From Tolypeutes matacus (Eukaryota > Chordata > Mammalia > Cingulata > Chlamyphoridae), in NCBI GenBank assembly GCA_026826555.1, contig JAKSZT010053881.1, forward strand, positions 11,346,667 through 11,410,666: 64,000 nt of DNA. The letters are read 5' to 3'. The notes beneath the pieces are model-generated. The model ran no database searches and was not told the DNA's origin. It worked only from the letters and a program-made list of their open reading frames with translations. A program made the position numbers and the translations under genes. Shown in pieces: positions 11,001 through 22,448 of this stretch (positions are counted from its first letter, which is position 1; the number at the start of each line of letters is the position of its first letter).

Positions 11001-11681
11001 AGAGTGGGAATTGGGGTCTTGGTTAATCTAGCAGCCAGGAAAGGCTTCCTTGAGGAAGGGATGCTGACCCAAAGGATGTGGAGTTTAATAATTGGAGGGA
11101 GGAGATCATCCAAGTTGATCTCTAGACAATTCTCAGCTGCAGGTAAATTGGGATTATACGTCTCCTGCCTCCCCAGCCAGGCTCTCCTCTACCACGTGTT
11201 GCCTCTATCTTGGGACTTTTTCCCTATTAAAATAGAGCCTCTTTCTGTGTCTAGCAACTTGGAAAAAATTGGCTTAAGCCTGAGCAGTGCATCAAACTTG
11301 AGTCAGTCCAATGTGGGGAAGGCTGGCCCAGTCAGAGATAGAACTTCAACAAACAAACAAAACAAACAAAACAGTGGGACAAGGGATGGGAGGGCGAGGT
11401 GTGATTCCAGGTAGAAGGAATTCATTTGAAATGCTTTGGGTCACTCTATTTCCCACTTTACCTTAATTTTTTTTTCTTTTCCCAGACTCCAGGAACCAAG
11501 GCGAATTCCAAAGGATGTAAGTACACTGCGTGTAGCTGGAATCTAGGTTCACAGTAAATACTTTCTATATTGACAGTGGGGGCACTTTCCTCATTTGACC
11601 ACTAGGCAGAACCTCAAAGTGTTATATCTAGATGGGATCTCAGAGAATCAATCCCCTTCTCTTTTTTCAGATAAGGGAAAC

Positions 11682-11985
11682 ACATATTCATTCATTGAAT
11701 ACATATTCTCTGAGGGTTTGCAACGTACCAGCGCTGACAAGACAAGGCCCTGCTGTCACGGAGCCTACATATACCCTAATGGGGGAGTCGAACCAACATA
11801 AAAGGAAAAACACACAAACTAGTTAATATCTGAGTCTTAGGTGCCCTAAAGAACATGAAACAGGACGAAATAATCGAGCATACTGGTTTGGGGTGGAGGG
11901 CTACTTTAAATTGTGGTTGTCTGGGAAGGCCTCTCTGAACAGGTAACCATCGATGTGAGACCTGAAAAAAGAGAGGGCTCCAGCC
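11682..11985 (+). repeat. L2 3' end, second copy
   Basis: The sequence shows 'attcattcattgaatacata', 'acggagcctacatataccct' and then 'gggaaggcctctctgaacag', the usual order around an L2 3' region. It is diverged. Confidence 0.65.
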
Positions 11986-12204
11986 AAAATCAGATCTGAA
12001 GAGAGTTCCAAGCAGGAGATCCAGCGACTGCAGAGGCCTTGAGTTGGCAACAAGCTGTTGGATCTGTACAGTGGAGACTATATCCAGGTTTCCAGTCTAA
12101 CAATCCCCTGTTTTCTCCATTCAGAGACATTTCCGCTGTAATATCCTTAATCATCACATACTTCTTATGTGCTATTTAATTTTTTTTTTTTTTTTTATCA
12201 AACA

Positions 12205-12362
12205 TGGTGTGACTCAGACCCTAGGTTCTGGATTCAGACATTTGCAGGGTTCAAATCCCTACCCTGCCACTTACTTACTACCTGTAGGGCATGGAGTCGT
12301 GAAAATGAAATGTGATTGTTTATGTAAAACCCTTGTCATACAGCAAGCACTTAATAAATAAC
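12205..12362 (+). repeat. MIR
   Basis: It reads 'ggttctggattcagacattt', 'gggttcaaatccctaccctg', 'ccacttacttactacctgta' and ends near 'agcaagcacttaataaataa'. It follows a T tract at 12180-12197. Confidence 0.8.
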
Positions 12363-13373
12363 AGGTCTCTAAGCAAGGCAGGGACCACGTCTGTCTAGCT
12401 CATCAATATACTCCTATTATGGCAATAGTTGACAAATGAAGGAAGGAGGGAAACATATTAACCTAGAGCAATAAACATAAAATACTCCAAGCCAAGTAGG
12501 TCATGGTCATAGTCAGGAACATACACACACATATGCTCAAGTGAGCCCACACACAGTCTTAAAAGAAAAGCGCAAGTGAGATACTGGCCATCTGATTTCA
12601 CCTCTCTACTGTACAGAGTCACAGGTGCACTGTCTCGCCTCCATCTAATGCCAGACCTTGAAATACATGCAAAGGTCAAAGATTCTGCATCTTAATAAGA
12701 AAATGAGACCCATTTGAACATTTGAAGAGCTGAAATCTCAATCAGAGACAAGAGTGAGCCTGACAAACTTCCAACATATGTGCTGCCTCCCTGGCCCTGG
12801 TGAGCAGCTGTGCTTTGAAATGCTTGTGAACAGCAGCCAGGCTCACTTGCTTTATAAATATACCTCAAAGAAAGAGACAGGCAAGTCCAAGTAGCAAGAA
12901 GCAGCCTACTTGTTTGGATATTTCTCTTTGAAATGGGATATTTTCAAGGGAAGCTTATGTTTATCTGATGTAGACGCTAAGAACTTTCTTTCATATTTTA
13001 TAAACTCCATAAATGACTCCATTATGACTAAGGCAGAGAATTTACAATTTGGATCTGTAGTTTTATATCTTCTCTAAAGAGTGGGACAGGGAGAGGAAAC
13101 AGAACAATCCCACAAATACAATTGGCTTATCGGTTTAGAATGTTTTGCTTGGGTTTAGGAATTACAAGTATTCCTTTATTTTTGAAGTAATCTTATGAAG
13201 TCTAGCCAAATGATTCAAGTATTAATAATTCCTCCATAGATTGTATTTCCAAAAACACAGCACAGGACTTAAGGTTCAATAAGGTTCTTAAGATTGGAAT
13301 CCATCTGACAACCAGTACTTTCCAGACGAATAGGAGCTTGAGATTTTGGTTGGTCATTCCGGGAAAGTCAGGT
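12363..13373. other. Unassigned intron
   Basis: The sequence is unique and AT-rich with no recognisable exon. Confidence 0.4.
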
Positions 13374-13390
13374 TTCTCAGCAGTAGTTTA

Positions 13391-13507
13391 ACTCCTTTAT
13401 TTTTTTTATTTTTTTATTTTATTTTACCGGGAGGTTCCGGGGATCGAACACAGGTCCCTCCATATGGCAGGCGGACGCCCAACCATTTGAGCCACATCCG
13501 TCCCCGC
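13391..13507 (-). mobile_element. DAS-type SINE, short form with TSD
   Basis: Perfect 17-bp duplications 'ttctcagcagtagttta' lie at 13374-13390 and 13508-13524. The tail is an A-rich mixed tract on the minus strand. It inserted at the edge of the CpG island. Confidence 0.95.
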
Positions 13508-14785
13508 TTCTCAGCAGTAGTTTAGAGAGAGTTGGAGTCAGGACAGTAAGGTAGCCCTGGCATGGCAAGCTGCTAACATTATTAAACTCAATACGCCACC
13601 TTGCCCGCCCCCCGCCCGCCCCCATGCAATTGCCTTGTCTGTGGCTTCCCTATTAATCGCGCAGCCCTTTCCCACTTCCGACCCACGTTTTCCTGAGCAC
13701 CGCCCGAGCACCGCGGCCTCACCCCGCGTTCTGGAGCTCGCCGCAGTTCCTGGCATCACCAAGGGAGTTTATTGGCTCTTAGACCAACCATCTCTCAGCC
13801 AACGTACTTTCCTTGAGATCTGTGTAGCCTCGGGAGATAGAGAGAGTCAAGGTCTAAAAGCCTCCCTGAACGCACGGCTCTACTTTCCACTTCAGCTAAT
13901 GGGTTTAGGCGGAAGCAGGCACGAGGTTAGTCAAACGGTCTCTCCCCGCCGCACCTTGCTTCAAGCAAGAGAACACCCAAACTAGGGTTCTCCACCCCCG
14001 ACCCCCACCCAAGTCAAGTTCCCATACACAGCACAGCGCCCCGAGGGACACGCCGCCTCGCCAGGGGCTCCCGAGCTCACTCGACGCCCTCCCCGACGAG
14101 GGTCTACACCTGATCCAACTGCTTTAAAGAGGCAGCGGAGTAAGGAAAGATGGGCTGAGATCGGAAGCTCCTTCCTGTCGCGCCCACAGTCCCTCCCTTC
14201 CTCTCCCCTCCCCAACGCAGAGCGAGCGACACAAACCAACTATTCATTCTTTCTCAACAAAGGGAGAGAGGGGCGAGGAATGTTGTCAACAGTTACAGGG
14301 CAGGCTCCTTCGCTTTCTTTGCAAACTTTCCCAGAGATTAGTTGAGAAACTCGCCTCCTCCAAGACCTGGGCTTCCAGAGGAGCCGCCTTGGCCCCGGGC
14401 GACCCCCCTCCCCCGCCCTTCTCCTCCCTACCCCGGCTCTGGGCAGAGAGGGACAGGACCCGGAGGGGCAGGACCGGGAGGAGCGGTCCGCCCAGCAGCA
14501 GGGACGTGCAAGGGGTCGCGAGGGCAGTGCCGGAGAAGACATCGCCCGAGGGCAAAGGAGCAGCGATGCTCGGCGCCTCTCGCCGCGGGGCACGTCCCGG
14601 GAGTCCGAGCCAGTTTGGAGACTCCGAGGGCTCAAGTCCCATCTCCACTTCGGCCACCCCCGTGCCGGTCTCTCCCCACAGCCCAACTTTGTCCAATAAA
14701 TTTCTCATCTCATCCCCACTGGGAGTGAGGGGAGGCCAAGACGCCTCGGGAGGAGCAGCACCTCCGTGGGGAAGCGGAGACTCAC

Positions 14786-14990
14786 CTCCCGGAGCGGCGA
14801 GCGGCGCCCGGGCTCTATGCCTGGCGATCGGAGGCGCTGCACTGCCGGCCCCGCGACCCCGGTGCCGCGGCTGCTGGAGAGCAGGGGCCGCTCATGGTCC
14901 GCCCGGAGCCCCGCCGAGTAGCCCGCAGGCGATCGCCGCTGAGCCCGGGGCTGCGGCTCGCGTCCTGCTCTGGGAAGCGGCAGGGGCGCT
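14786..14990 (-). other. BCAR3: Candidate noncoding first exon of BCAR3
   Basis: On the minus strand the junction CCGGGAG then gtgagtct is a near-perfect splice donor, with the exon ending at 14786 and the GT at 14785-14784. Joined to the acceptor at 7082 it would give a noncoding exon spliced to the coding exon, with an intron of about 7.7 kb. The right-hand boundary given here is only a guess inside the island. Confidence 0.55.
14815..14895 (-). CDS. Upstream ORF in the candidate BCAR3 first exon
   Basis: A 26-codon frame starts at an ATG in a fair context (A at -3) and stops at TAG 28 bases before the donor. The product would be MSGPCSPAAAAPGSRG followed by ten more residues, with no domain I recognise. 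It lies wholly inside the candidate 5' UTR exon, upstream of the true BCAR3 ATG. If the transcript starts above 14895, it could reduce translation of BCAR3. It may simply be a chance frame in GC-rich DNA. Confidence 0.35.
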   Translation of the reverse strand: MSGPCSPAAAAPGSRGRQCSASDRQA

Positions 14991-15060
14991 CTGAGCGCGC
15001 GGCGCGCACGCCGGCCCTCCACTGGTGATTTGCCGCTTGGCTGCCCCACCCCGAGAAGCC

Positions 15061-15429
15061 GATTCGCGTGGCTTTTCGGAATCCTCCGCTACATTTACAT
15101 TCGGTGACCTTGCCTTGCACTGTTCTGCCGGGATTTTAGAATTTGGCTCTCCTCCTACCTCCTGAAAAGCCAGTCCTCAAGTGTAGATCGAACACTTCCT
15201 CACTGTGCCCCTCTTGAGAGACAACTCCGCCTAACTCATCCCTCCCCTTCCCAAGTTATTTAATTACCGAGCAGATGTGCTTTGCTCGCCTGCAGACACC
15301 TGGCTCGCTTTCAGTTTAAAGCGCTTTGATGGGACAAAGACCCAGGTAACCGCAAATGACCAAGAAAAATCAATCACACCCGCCTGGGCCTATTTATAGT
15401 AAAGGGGAAAGTGGAGGTGGCCCTTCAGT
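15061..15429. promoter_or_regulatory. Flank of the CpG island with dense motif-like sequence
   Basis: This unique stretch just upstream of the island holds an E box (cacctg), 'agcgctttgatg' resembling a TCF/LEF site, and an AT-rich 'cctatttatag' that could be MEF2- or TATA-like. They could be promoter-proximal elements. This is motif reading only. Confidence 0.3.
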
Positions 15430-16834
15430 ATTAGATCGTTTAGTGGGGTGAAAAATTGGAGCAAACTGGAGAACTTACACTATCAGATATGAAGACTGAC
15501 TCTACAGCTACAGAAGGATAGACAAACTGACCAATGGAATAGAGAGTCCGGAAACAGATCTACAATATATGGTCACTTGATTTATATCAAAGGCGCGGTA
15601 GGGAGAAAGATGGTCTGTCTTTCTCAATAAATGATGCTGGGTCAACTGAATATGCATATGGAGCAGGGGAAATGTTGACTCCTACCTCACACTCACCAAA
15701 AAATTCAATTCCAGATGTATTTTAGATCTAAATGTAAAAGGTAAAACAATAAAACTATGGAAAGAATATATTGGAGAATATCTCCATGACCTTAGGGTGG
15801 GTAAAGACTTATTAAACACAGATAGTACTAACTATTAAAGGGAAAAAAAAAACCTGGTCATCGGACAGCATTAAAATTAAGAATTCCTGGGAGCTGATGT
15901 GGCTCAGTGGTTGAGCACGGACTTCCCACACACAAGGTCCCAGGTTCAATCCCTGACTCCCAGTACTTAAATATATATATTTACAATACCTATACCTGAA
16001 AAAGGACTTGTATCTAGAATATATAAAAAACATGTACAAATCAGCAAGAAGAAAAAAGAAAACAGAAAATCCTATCGAAAATAGGCAAAATATTTCAAAA
16101 GACATTTCTCAAAAAAGCCAAAAAATATATGAAAAGATTCTCAACGTATTAATCACAGAAATGCAAGTTAAAATCACAATGTGATCTCCTTTCACACCCA
16201 CCAGAATGGCTAAAATTCAAAGGGCTGACAGTACTGCTAATCACAGTAAATTTTGTATAACTACTTTAGAAACCTCTTTGGCCTTATCTACTAAAGCTAA
16301 GTTAACATGTATCCTGTGACCCAGCAATATTTGGAGATATACACCCAACAGAAATGTCTGTATATATTTGCCAAAAGGCATGTTCATAGCATCTCTCTTT
16401 ATAACAGTCAAAAGAAAACAGCCCAAATGCCCATCAACCATAGAGCAGATAAACTGTGTTGTATTCGTACAATGGAATAATAACTCTGCAGTAATAAGAA
16501 TGAATGAACTACATCTATACTCAACAAGATGGATGAATCTCATGAATATGATGTTGAGTGAAAGAAACTGGGCACAAATAAGTACATGCTACATGATTCC
16601 ATTTATGTAAACTTCAAAAACAGTCAAAACACAGTGTTAAAGGTGAAGATGGTGATTATCCTAAGGGGTAATAACCAAGAGGTAGCACAGACAGGGCTTC
16701 TGAGTGCTGGTCATATTCTGTTTCTTGATCCAGGGGCTGGCTACATAGAGGCATTCATTTTATTAAAATTCATTGATTCATGCACTGCTCTGCATGTATG
16801 CTTTACTCCAATAAAAATGTTAGGTAAGGCATAT
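15430..16834 (+). mobile_element. Old L1, ORF2 3' part and 3' end
   Basis: L1 ORF2 landmarks occur in order: 'accaatggaatagagagtcc', 'caaaagacatttctcaaaaa', 'cacacccaccagaatggcta', 'ccatcaaccatagagcagat' and a 3' end near 'ctccaataaaaatgtta'. Frames are broken throughout. A SINE interrupts it at 15889. Confidence 0.85.
15889..15985 (+). mobile_element. DAS-type SINE inside the L1
   Basis: The head 'gggagctgatgtggctcagt' and B box 'caggttcaatccc' are followed by a short AT-rich tail. No clear TSD remains. Confidence 0.85.
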
Positions 16835-16837
16835 TTA

Positions 16838-17194
16838 AAAAAAATTTTTTTTATTTATCACCCCCCACCCACACCCCCAGATGGCTGCCTCATCTGTCTG
16901 CTTGTCTTTAGGTAGCACCCAGAACTGAACCTGGGACCTCCCATGTGGGAGGTGGGTGCCCAACTGCTTGAGCCACTTCCAAGCCACTTCTGCTCTTTGC
17001 TGGTTCTATCATCTGCTGGTTGTGATGTCTGCTGGTTGTGGCATCTTGCTGGTTGTGGTGGTTTGCTCATTGTCTGCTTGTTGTTTTTTGCTCATTGTCT
17101 GTTCTGTTTTTTTTCTTTAGGAGGCACTGGGAACCGAACCGGAACCTTCCTTGTGGGAGGCAGGCGCCCAACTGCTTGAGCCACATCCGCTCCC
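16838..17194 (-). mobile_element. Two-headed DAS-type SINE
   Basis: On the minus strand there are two tRNA-like heads, ending near 17194 and near 16977, separated by a spacer of diverged repeats of 'gctggttgtg' type (plus-strand reading). The sequence 'ggcatattta' before and 'ggcatatttta' after suggests a single target-site duplication around the whole dimer. Confidence 0.85.
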
Positions 17195-17552
17195 TAGTTA
17201 GGCATATTTTATATCATTTTCCCTCCATGAGAGAGCTATTGACAGGTCTGTAAGATTCTAAGTGCATAACGCTTGAGAATGAGTTTCTACATTTTCCTTA
17301 TGGGAAACATATTTGTTTTTGTGAGTTGGTCTTTATTCTCCCAACATCATTAGAAACACAAATCTTTTCTTTTTGTTGGATTTTTCCCAAAGCATTTAGA
17401 CCATCTGGTACATTTCTTGACTGCAAGATTGGAAATGCAGGCATTGCCTCTCCTCTGTTCTGAAGTGTCCCTCAAAACAGTGATAAATTTTACTTTGGTT
17501 TTTCTCGATTTTCAAAATTCCCTGAGCATCTCCTATCTGCAAAGTTTCTGCT

Positions 17553-17996
17553 AGGGGACGGATGTGGCTCAAATGGTTGGGCGTCCGTCTGCCATATGGA
17601 GGGACCTGGGTTCGATCCCCGGGACCTCCCGGTAAAATAAAAAATATATATATAGAAGGCGCATGGGCTGCCAGGCTCTGTGTGCCGCTGAGCTGTCGGG
17701 CCCTGGGAGCCATGCAGCAGGATGATGATGTAACAGAGGAGAGACAAGATGAGATGCTCCGAAAGCTCCAGAAGCCAGGAGCTAAGGTGGCGCAGGCAGC
17801 AGAATACCTCTCTCCTACATTGGAGGTCTCCAGGATCGAATCCTGGTGAAGACTGGAGGAGGAGGATGAGAAGAGAAGAGATGGCAGGAAACAGACACGG
17901 AGAATTGCCCAGCAAATGGACACAAAAACAGCAAATGGGGAAGGGGGGTTTAAAATGGATAAAGTAAATAAATAAAATCTTTAAAAAAAAAAAAAA
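17553..17996 (+). mobile_element. Compound SINE of two different subtypes in one TSD
   Basis: Perfect duplications 'aaagtttctgct' at 17541-17552 and 17997-18008 bracket 444 bp. The first unit (to about 17655) is the short form ending 'acctcccggta' plus an AT-rich linker. A GC-rich middle follows, then a second tRNA-like unit with 'gagctaaggtggcgcaggca' and B box 'aggatcgaatcctggtg', then the long-form tail. Open frames of up to 175 codons crossing it on either strand are not genes. Confidence 0.9.
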
Positions 17997-18044
17997 AAGT
18001 TTCTGCTGTGTGGATCATGGTTGGAAGGTAGCAATAAAGCAAGA

Positions 18045-18227
18045 CCAGAAGACAACTCAATTCTGACTCCATCCCTCACACCCAGAGTGACCTTTGGAAA
18101 GTCACTCATCCTCCCTTCCCTCAGTTTCCTTATTAGTGAGTAATAAGTGAATAAATGCCTATCTCAAAGGGTTTCTGTGAATAGGCAAGGAATTAATGGC
18201 TGTGAAAATGCCTAGCACCTAGGAGGT
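18045..18227 (+). repeat. MIR
   Basis: 'gtgacctttggaaagtcact', 'ctcagtttccttattagtga' and 'gaaaatgcctagcacctagg' follow the MIR consensus. Confidence 0.75.
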
Positions 18228-18682
18228 ATATGTTTCCTAGGACTCCCATAACAAAGGACTACAAACTTGGTGGCTTAAAACAACAGAAATTCATTTTCTC
18301 ACAGGAAACTAGGAATCTGAAATCAAGGTGTTGGAAGGGCCATGTTCTCTCTGAAGGCTCTAAAGGAGAAATCCTTCTTTGCCTCTTCCTAGCTTCTAGT
18401 GGTGGCCAGCAACCCTTGGCAGTCCATGACTTATAATTTCATCACTCCAGTTTCTGCCTCCATCCTCACATGGCCTTCTCCTCCCTGTGTCTTTCCTCCT
18501 TGTGTTACAGGGACACCAATTGTATTAGATCAGGGCCCACCCTAATTCAGTATGACTGCATCCTAACTTGAATACATCTACAAAGACCCTATTTCCAAAT
18601 AAGTTCACAGTCACAGGTATCAGGGGTTAGGGCTTCAACATATCTTTTCGGGGGTGGGGATTACAAATCAACCCATAACGAT
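18228..18682 (+). mobile_element. MLT1-type LTR (ERVL-MaLR)
   Basis: The typical order is present: 'gtttcctaggactcccataa', 'gtggcttaaaacaacagaaa', 'ggaagggccatgttctctct', 'catggccttctcctccctgt', 'agaccctatttccaaataag', 'aggtatcaggggttagggct', and an end near 'atcaacccataacga'. It looks like a solo LTR; I see no internal region beside it. Confidence 0.85.
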
Positions 18683-18704
18683 AGGTATCATTACCTATTA
18701 CTAG

Positions 18705-18815
18705 AACTGATGACACCTTCTATCATTTGTCTTCATGCCATCCCTGTGAGATAGGAGGCATTTCTATCCTCATTTGATGTGTGAGAAAATTGAGACTCTG
18801 AGAGGTTAAGTACCT
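18705..18815 (-). repeat. MIR fragment
   Basis: The antisense MIR pattern is seen: 'gtgagataggaggcatttct', 'gaaaattgagactctgagag', 'gttaagtacc'. Confidence 0.65.
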
Positions 18816-18959
18816 TCAACCATGAATTCATTCAACAAATACTTGTTTCCTGCCTACCAGGTGCCATTATCCAAGGCTAGTGAGTAGCAGAATCAGAATT
18901 TGAATCAAGTATTTTAACTTCAATTTCACCTAGCACATAACAGGTGCTTAATATGCAAT

Positions 18960-19860
18960 GGATGAGTAATGGGAGTATTTTTAATATAAATTTTTTTACT
19001 AAGTAATATTCACATGATTCACAAATTATGTATGTGTGTGTGTATATATGTATGCATGTGTATATATGTAATGTTATGTTATACAGTGAAAAGTCCCCTC
19101 TCACTCTGTCTTCCATCTGTCCAGTCACCCTCCCACTACAGACAACCACTGCTATAAACATCTTGTGTGTCTACCAGAGTTTTTCTATCACGGTAAGTGT
19201 GTGTGTGTTCTTATCCCCCCACCTCTACACAAAAGGTAACCTACTGTGGCCGTTGTTCTACACCTTGATTTTTTTTCACTTAATATATCTTGGAGATTTT
19301 CCCACAGCAGTCCAGAGAGGACCTCTCCATTTTTTTTTTTTTTGCAAAATATCCCTTTGCAGAGATGTGCAATAATTTATTCTACCAGGGCCCTGTTGAT
19401 GGACATTTAGGTTGTTTCCAATCCTTTCCTGTTATGAACAATACTAAAGTGAATAATCTTGTACTTACATCATTTGCATACACAAGTATATCTGTAAGAT
19501 AAATTTTCAGAGGTATAATTGCTAAAGCAAAGGGTGTATACTTTTGTAATTTTGGTAAGTAATGCCAAATTGCCGTACATAGGGATTGTACCAATTTATA
19601 GTCCTCCAGTAATATAAGAAAATGCCTATTTCCTCTCATCATTAAATTCAAAAGTTATTAAACTTTTGAATTTTTCTCAGCCTGAGTAGTAAAAAATGGA
19701 TTTTGGTGCAATTTTAATTGCATTTCTCTTATAATAAGTGAGTTTCCTCGTCTTTTCATATATTTAGTAGCCATTTGTTCTTCCTTTTTGGAATTTGTAT
19801 TTCAATTTTTCAGTCACTTTGTAGGTCACCTCTTATCAATTTTCTAGAATCTTTGTCCAC
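18960..19860 (-). repeat. Old L1 3' region, antisense
   Basis: The motifs 'ttgatggacatttaggttgt', 'ttgctaaagcaaagggtgta' and 'tgccaaattgccgtacatag' are those of an old L1 3' region read in reverse. It contains a TG/TATG repeat. Confidence 0.7.
19026..19075 (+). repeat. TG/TATG simple repeat
   Basis: An imperfect alternating purine-pyrimidine tract lies inside the old L1. Confidence 0.85.
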
Positions 19861-20204
19861 ATTAGGAAGCCTAGCTCTCTGTGGTATGAGCTGAAAATAC
19901 CGTTTAAAAAAATACTATTTTTTAAAAAAATGGTAGTATTTAAAGAAAAGAAGTGATACATGCAAAGCACTGCCATTTTAGGAAGCTCATTCGGGAAGCC
20001 ATGTAGAATCAATTAGGGAAGTGAGAGCCAAGGCAGGGGCACTGCTTAGAAGACTAGAGTAGTAGCCTTATTGTCACATGACAAGGGCTTTGACGAGGCT
20101 GGGTAGCAGCAGGAATGGAAGTAAAAGGCCAAAAATATTACGAAGAAATAATCGGCAAGAGTTAATAATTAATTGTGACAATTACAATAGCAAAAGGGTT
20201 AGGC

Positions 20205-20400
20205 GTGACTGTATGCCAAATACTATGCTAAGTGCTATACAAGCTTTAAGCTGTGAGCTGGTACTATTATTTCCCTCATTTTATAAATGAGAAAAGTGAG
20301 TTTTAGCAGGTAAGTAACTTACTCAAAGTCATATACCTAGCAAGTGGCAGAACCCAAGCTAACCCCAGGTCTGTGTGACCCCGGCTGCCAGACAGGGTGA
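20205..20400 (-). repeat. MIR
   Basis: Antisense MIR: 'atactatgctaagtgctata', 'cattttataaatgagaaaag', 'gtaagtaacttactcaaagt', 'agcaagtggcagaacccaag'. Confidence 0.8.
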
Positions 20401-20539
20401 AGAGGGAGAAAGATCAAAGTCTGTAGTGCAAGGGCCTGAGTGCTGCCTGGCTTGATGACAGATGGAGAAGAAACCAGAGAAACAGCTGCCTCTGGCTTGA
20501 CAGTGACATGCTCATTTTAGGCACACTAATGTTTTTCAA

Positions 20540-20895
20540 AGTACATGATCACTCTTCCCACAATAACTCTGTGAGTCAAAGGAGGTGGTACTATTCCCAT
20601 TTCACTGAAGAGAAGACTGAGGAACTGTGAATTAAATATTTAGGTAATATGTCCTGTCCTCTGGGAAAACTTTCCTGACGTGCAGAATAAGTCAGATTCC
20701 CAGGTTATACGGGCCTCACAGCAACCCTTTGCTCCCAAGAATTTTTCACAGTTCATAATCACATATTTACTTCTGTGGCTATTTGTTTAATATCTATTGC
20801 TGTATAAACTATCAAACTTTTGCTTTTGTTTTGTTCCTAGTTTGGGGCCTGGCAGATTGGCACTCAGTACATATTTATTGATTGAATGAATGAAT
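20540..20895 (+). repeat. MIR fragment followed by L2
   Basis: Positions 20540-20640 resemble antisense MIR ('ggtggtactattcccatttc'). From about 20640 L2-like text follows ('ggaaaactttcctgacgtgc') and ends in 'tatttattgattgaatgaat', the L2 terminus. The boundary is approximate. Confidence 0.55.
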
Positions 20896-21027
20896 TCCAG
20901 TCCCTCGACTCTTTGACTTTTCATCTTTGTACTACATCATAAATCTCTCTATCGGCTAAATAAATAGAATGCCATTGATATGGGTTGTTCTACAAAGAAG
21001 TTTAGGATTCAAAATTTCTTCAAGTTG

Positions 21028-21204
21028 AGAGCGGATGTGGAAGAAGTTGAGCACCCCCCTCTCACCCGGTACCTCCTGAAAAAAAAAAAGCAAGCAAGAA
21101 GCAAAACTAACAATAAAACCAACTCAGGGAAGCTGAGCACCGGCTTCCCATAGATGAGGTCCTGGGTTCAATCCCTGGCCCCCAGTACCTCAAAAAAAAT
21201 TTTT
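21028..21204 (+). mobile_element. Two-headed DAS-type SINE with one TSD
   Basis: 'tttcttcaagttg' is repeated perfectly at 21015-21027 and 21205-21217. Inside are a degraded first head ('agagcggatgtggaagaagt'), an A-rich linker, and a second head from about 21124 with B box 'ctgggttcaatccc'. Confidence 0.9.
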
Positions 21205-21217
21205 TTTCTTCAAGTTG

Positions 21218-22435
21218 GCAGCCAGTCATCACATAAATGTCTACACAGCAAAATCCTGAGCTGCTTCAGCCAAGGAGACATATGAAAAGATAGCATAACC
21301 AGTGATATGGAATCGATGCTTTCTGAGCAGTAGAAGAGTCTTTGTCAGATAGCATTCAACCTGGAGTTGGTCCCCTCCTGTCTCAAAGTAATTTGTTGAG
21401 CCTTACCCTATAATATCACTAGTTACCAGGAGGTGGGGCAACCAGTGGGCAAAAATGCACTTAAAAGAAGAATAACACCTAAAATTCCAGTTTTGCCCAG
21501 TCCTATACAGTAACAAGTAAGGAATAACAGGTACTTAAACTATAACTGATGAAGCCCAAACAGAAAATCTGAATTTGAACAATTGCAGACAGAGAGACTG
21601 AGAATTTTCTGAAATTTATATATAATAAAGCCCTGACACAAAGAGCTGGCAGTCCTGACATGGACCTGGGTAACAAGCATTGCAGTGTTTTCAGGAGCCT
21701 TAGTCTCTAGGTTCTGCCCTGTGAAGAGCGAACACTGGGCCTGGTGTCGTGGGTGTCCCTAGTGCACTAGGCGGGGAAGTCAATTCAGCTTCCCAAAGGC
21801 CTGCACGAGGGCTATGCACTCACCGTTCCATCAGCTAGAGAATTCACTGTGTGAGGGCCATCGCTTCACAGGACCTCAATAAACACTTATCAAATGAATG
21901 AGTAAATGAAGGAAAAAGTGCTAAAGTTCTTGATGACACAAGCTCACTTTCCGTACAAGCCATCCTTCATGACTGCTCAGTGGACCTGATTGTCTGCATC
22001 TGAACTGCTGGTTTCAGGACTTGCCCTCAGCACCAAACTCTGGACCATTGCCACTCATCTCTTTCCTCCACCTGAGTACAAACTTTTCATTAGTCAGCTT
22101 CTTAATACTCCAACAATTGAAAGGCAATACACCAACATGTTTCTGAATAATTATGGAATTACTAGGTGATTTGAATTTCCTTATTTATACAGCTCCCCTT
22201 TCAAATTATTTTTTATAATAAGCATGTATTATTTTTATTATTAAAAATATTACTTAAAAATAAATTCACTGAGCACCTATACTATGCAAAGCATCATTAA
22301 CCCTGGGAGAGATAAAGATGAATACAGCAATAGGAGCTTACATCCTGGTAGGGAACACAGTAGAGATACTGGGTGAGATAAGGACTAGCTACCACAGAAG
22401 TCCAAAGGGCAGTGGGAAGACGGAGAAGAGAGATG
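21218..22435. other. Mostly unassigned, with L2 remnants
   Basis: L2-terminus-like pieces occur at about 21870-21915 ('caaatgaatgagtaaatgaa') and 22255-22375 ('ggagcttacatcctggtagg'). The rest is unique with no exon seen. Confidence 0.45.
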
Positions 22436-22448
22436 AAGAGTTTGAGAG

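Larger units (their letters stand above)
13570..15060 (-). promoter_or_regulatory. BCAR3: CpG island, likely BCAR3 promoter
   Basis: GC content and CpG frequency rise sharply here compared with both flanks. GC boxes such as 'ggggcaggacc' occur, and no TATA box is evident, as is usual for island promoters. It lies 7-8 kb upstream of the BCAR3 coding exon and contains a minus-strand consensus donor at 14785. I infer a minus-strand promoter for a BCAR3 transcript. The exact start site cannot be fixed from sequence, and plus-strand transcription from the same island is possible. Human BCAR3 uses several first exons, so this may be one of several promoters. Confidence 0.75.

Noticed and set aside
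14389..14994. Plus-strand 201-codon frame and its neighbours in the CpG island
   Set aside because: GC-rich DNA has few stop codons in every frame. The overlapping frames on both strands look alike in composition, and none has a known domain or a convincing exon boundary.
13570..15060. MIR760, which lies near a BCAR3 promoter in human
   Set aside because: I looked for its mature sequence in the island. Only a short 'cggctctggg' match at about 14434 exists, and it does not continue.
17396..17923. Minus-strand 175- and 141-codon frames
   Set aside because: They are antisense readings of the compound SINE at 17553-17996.
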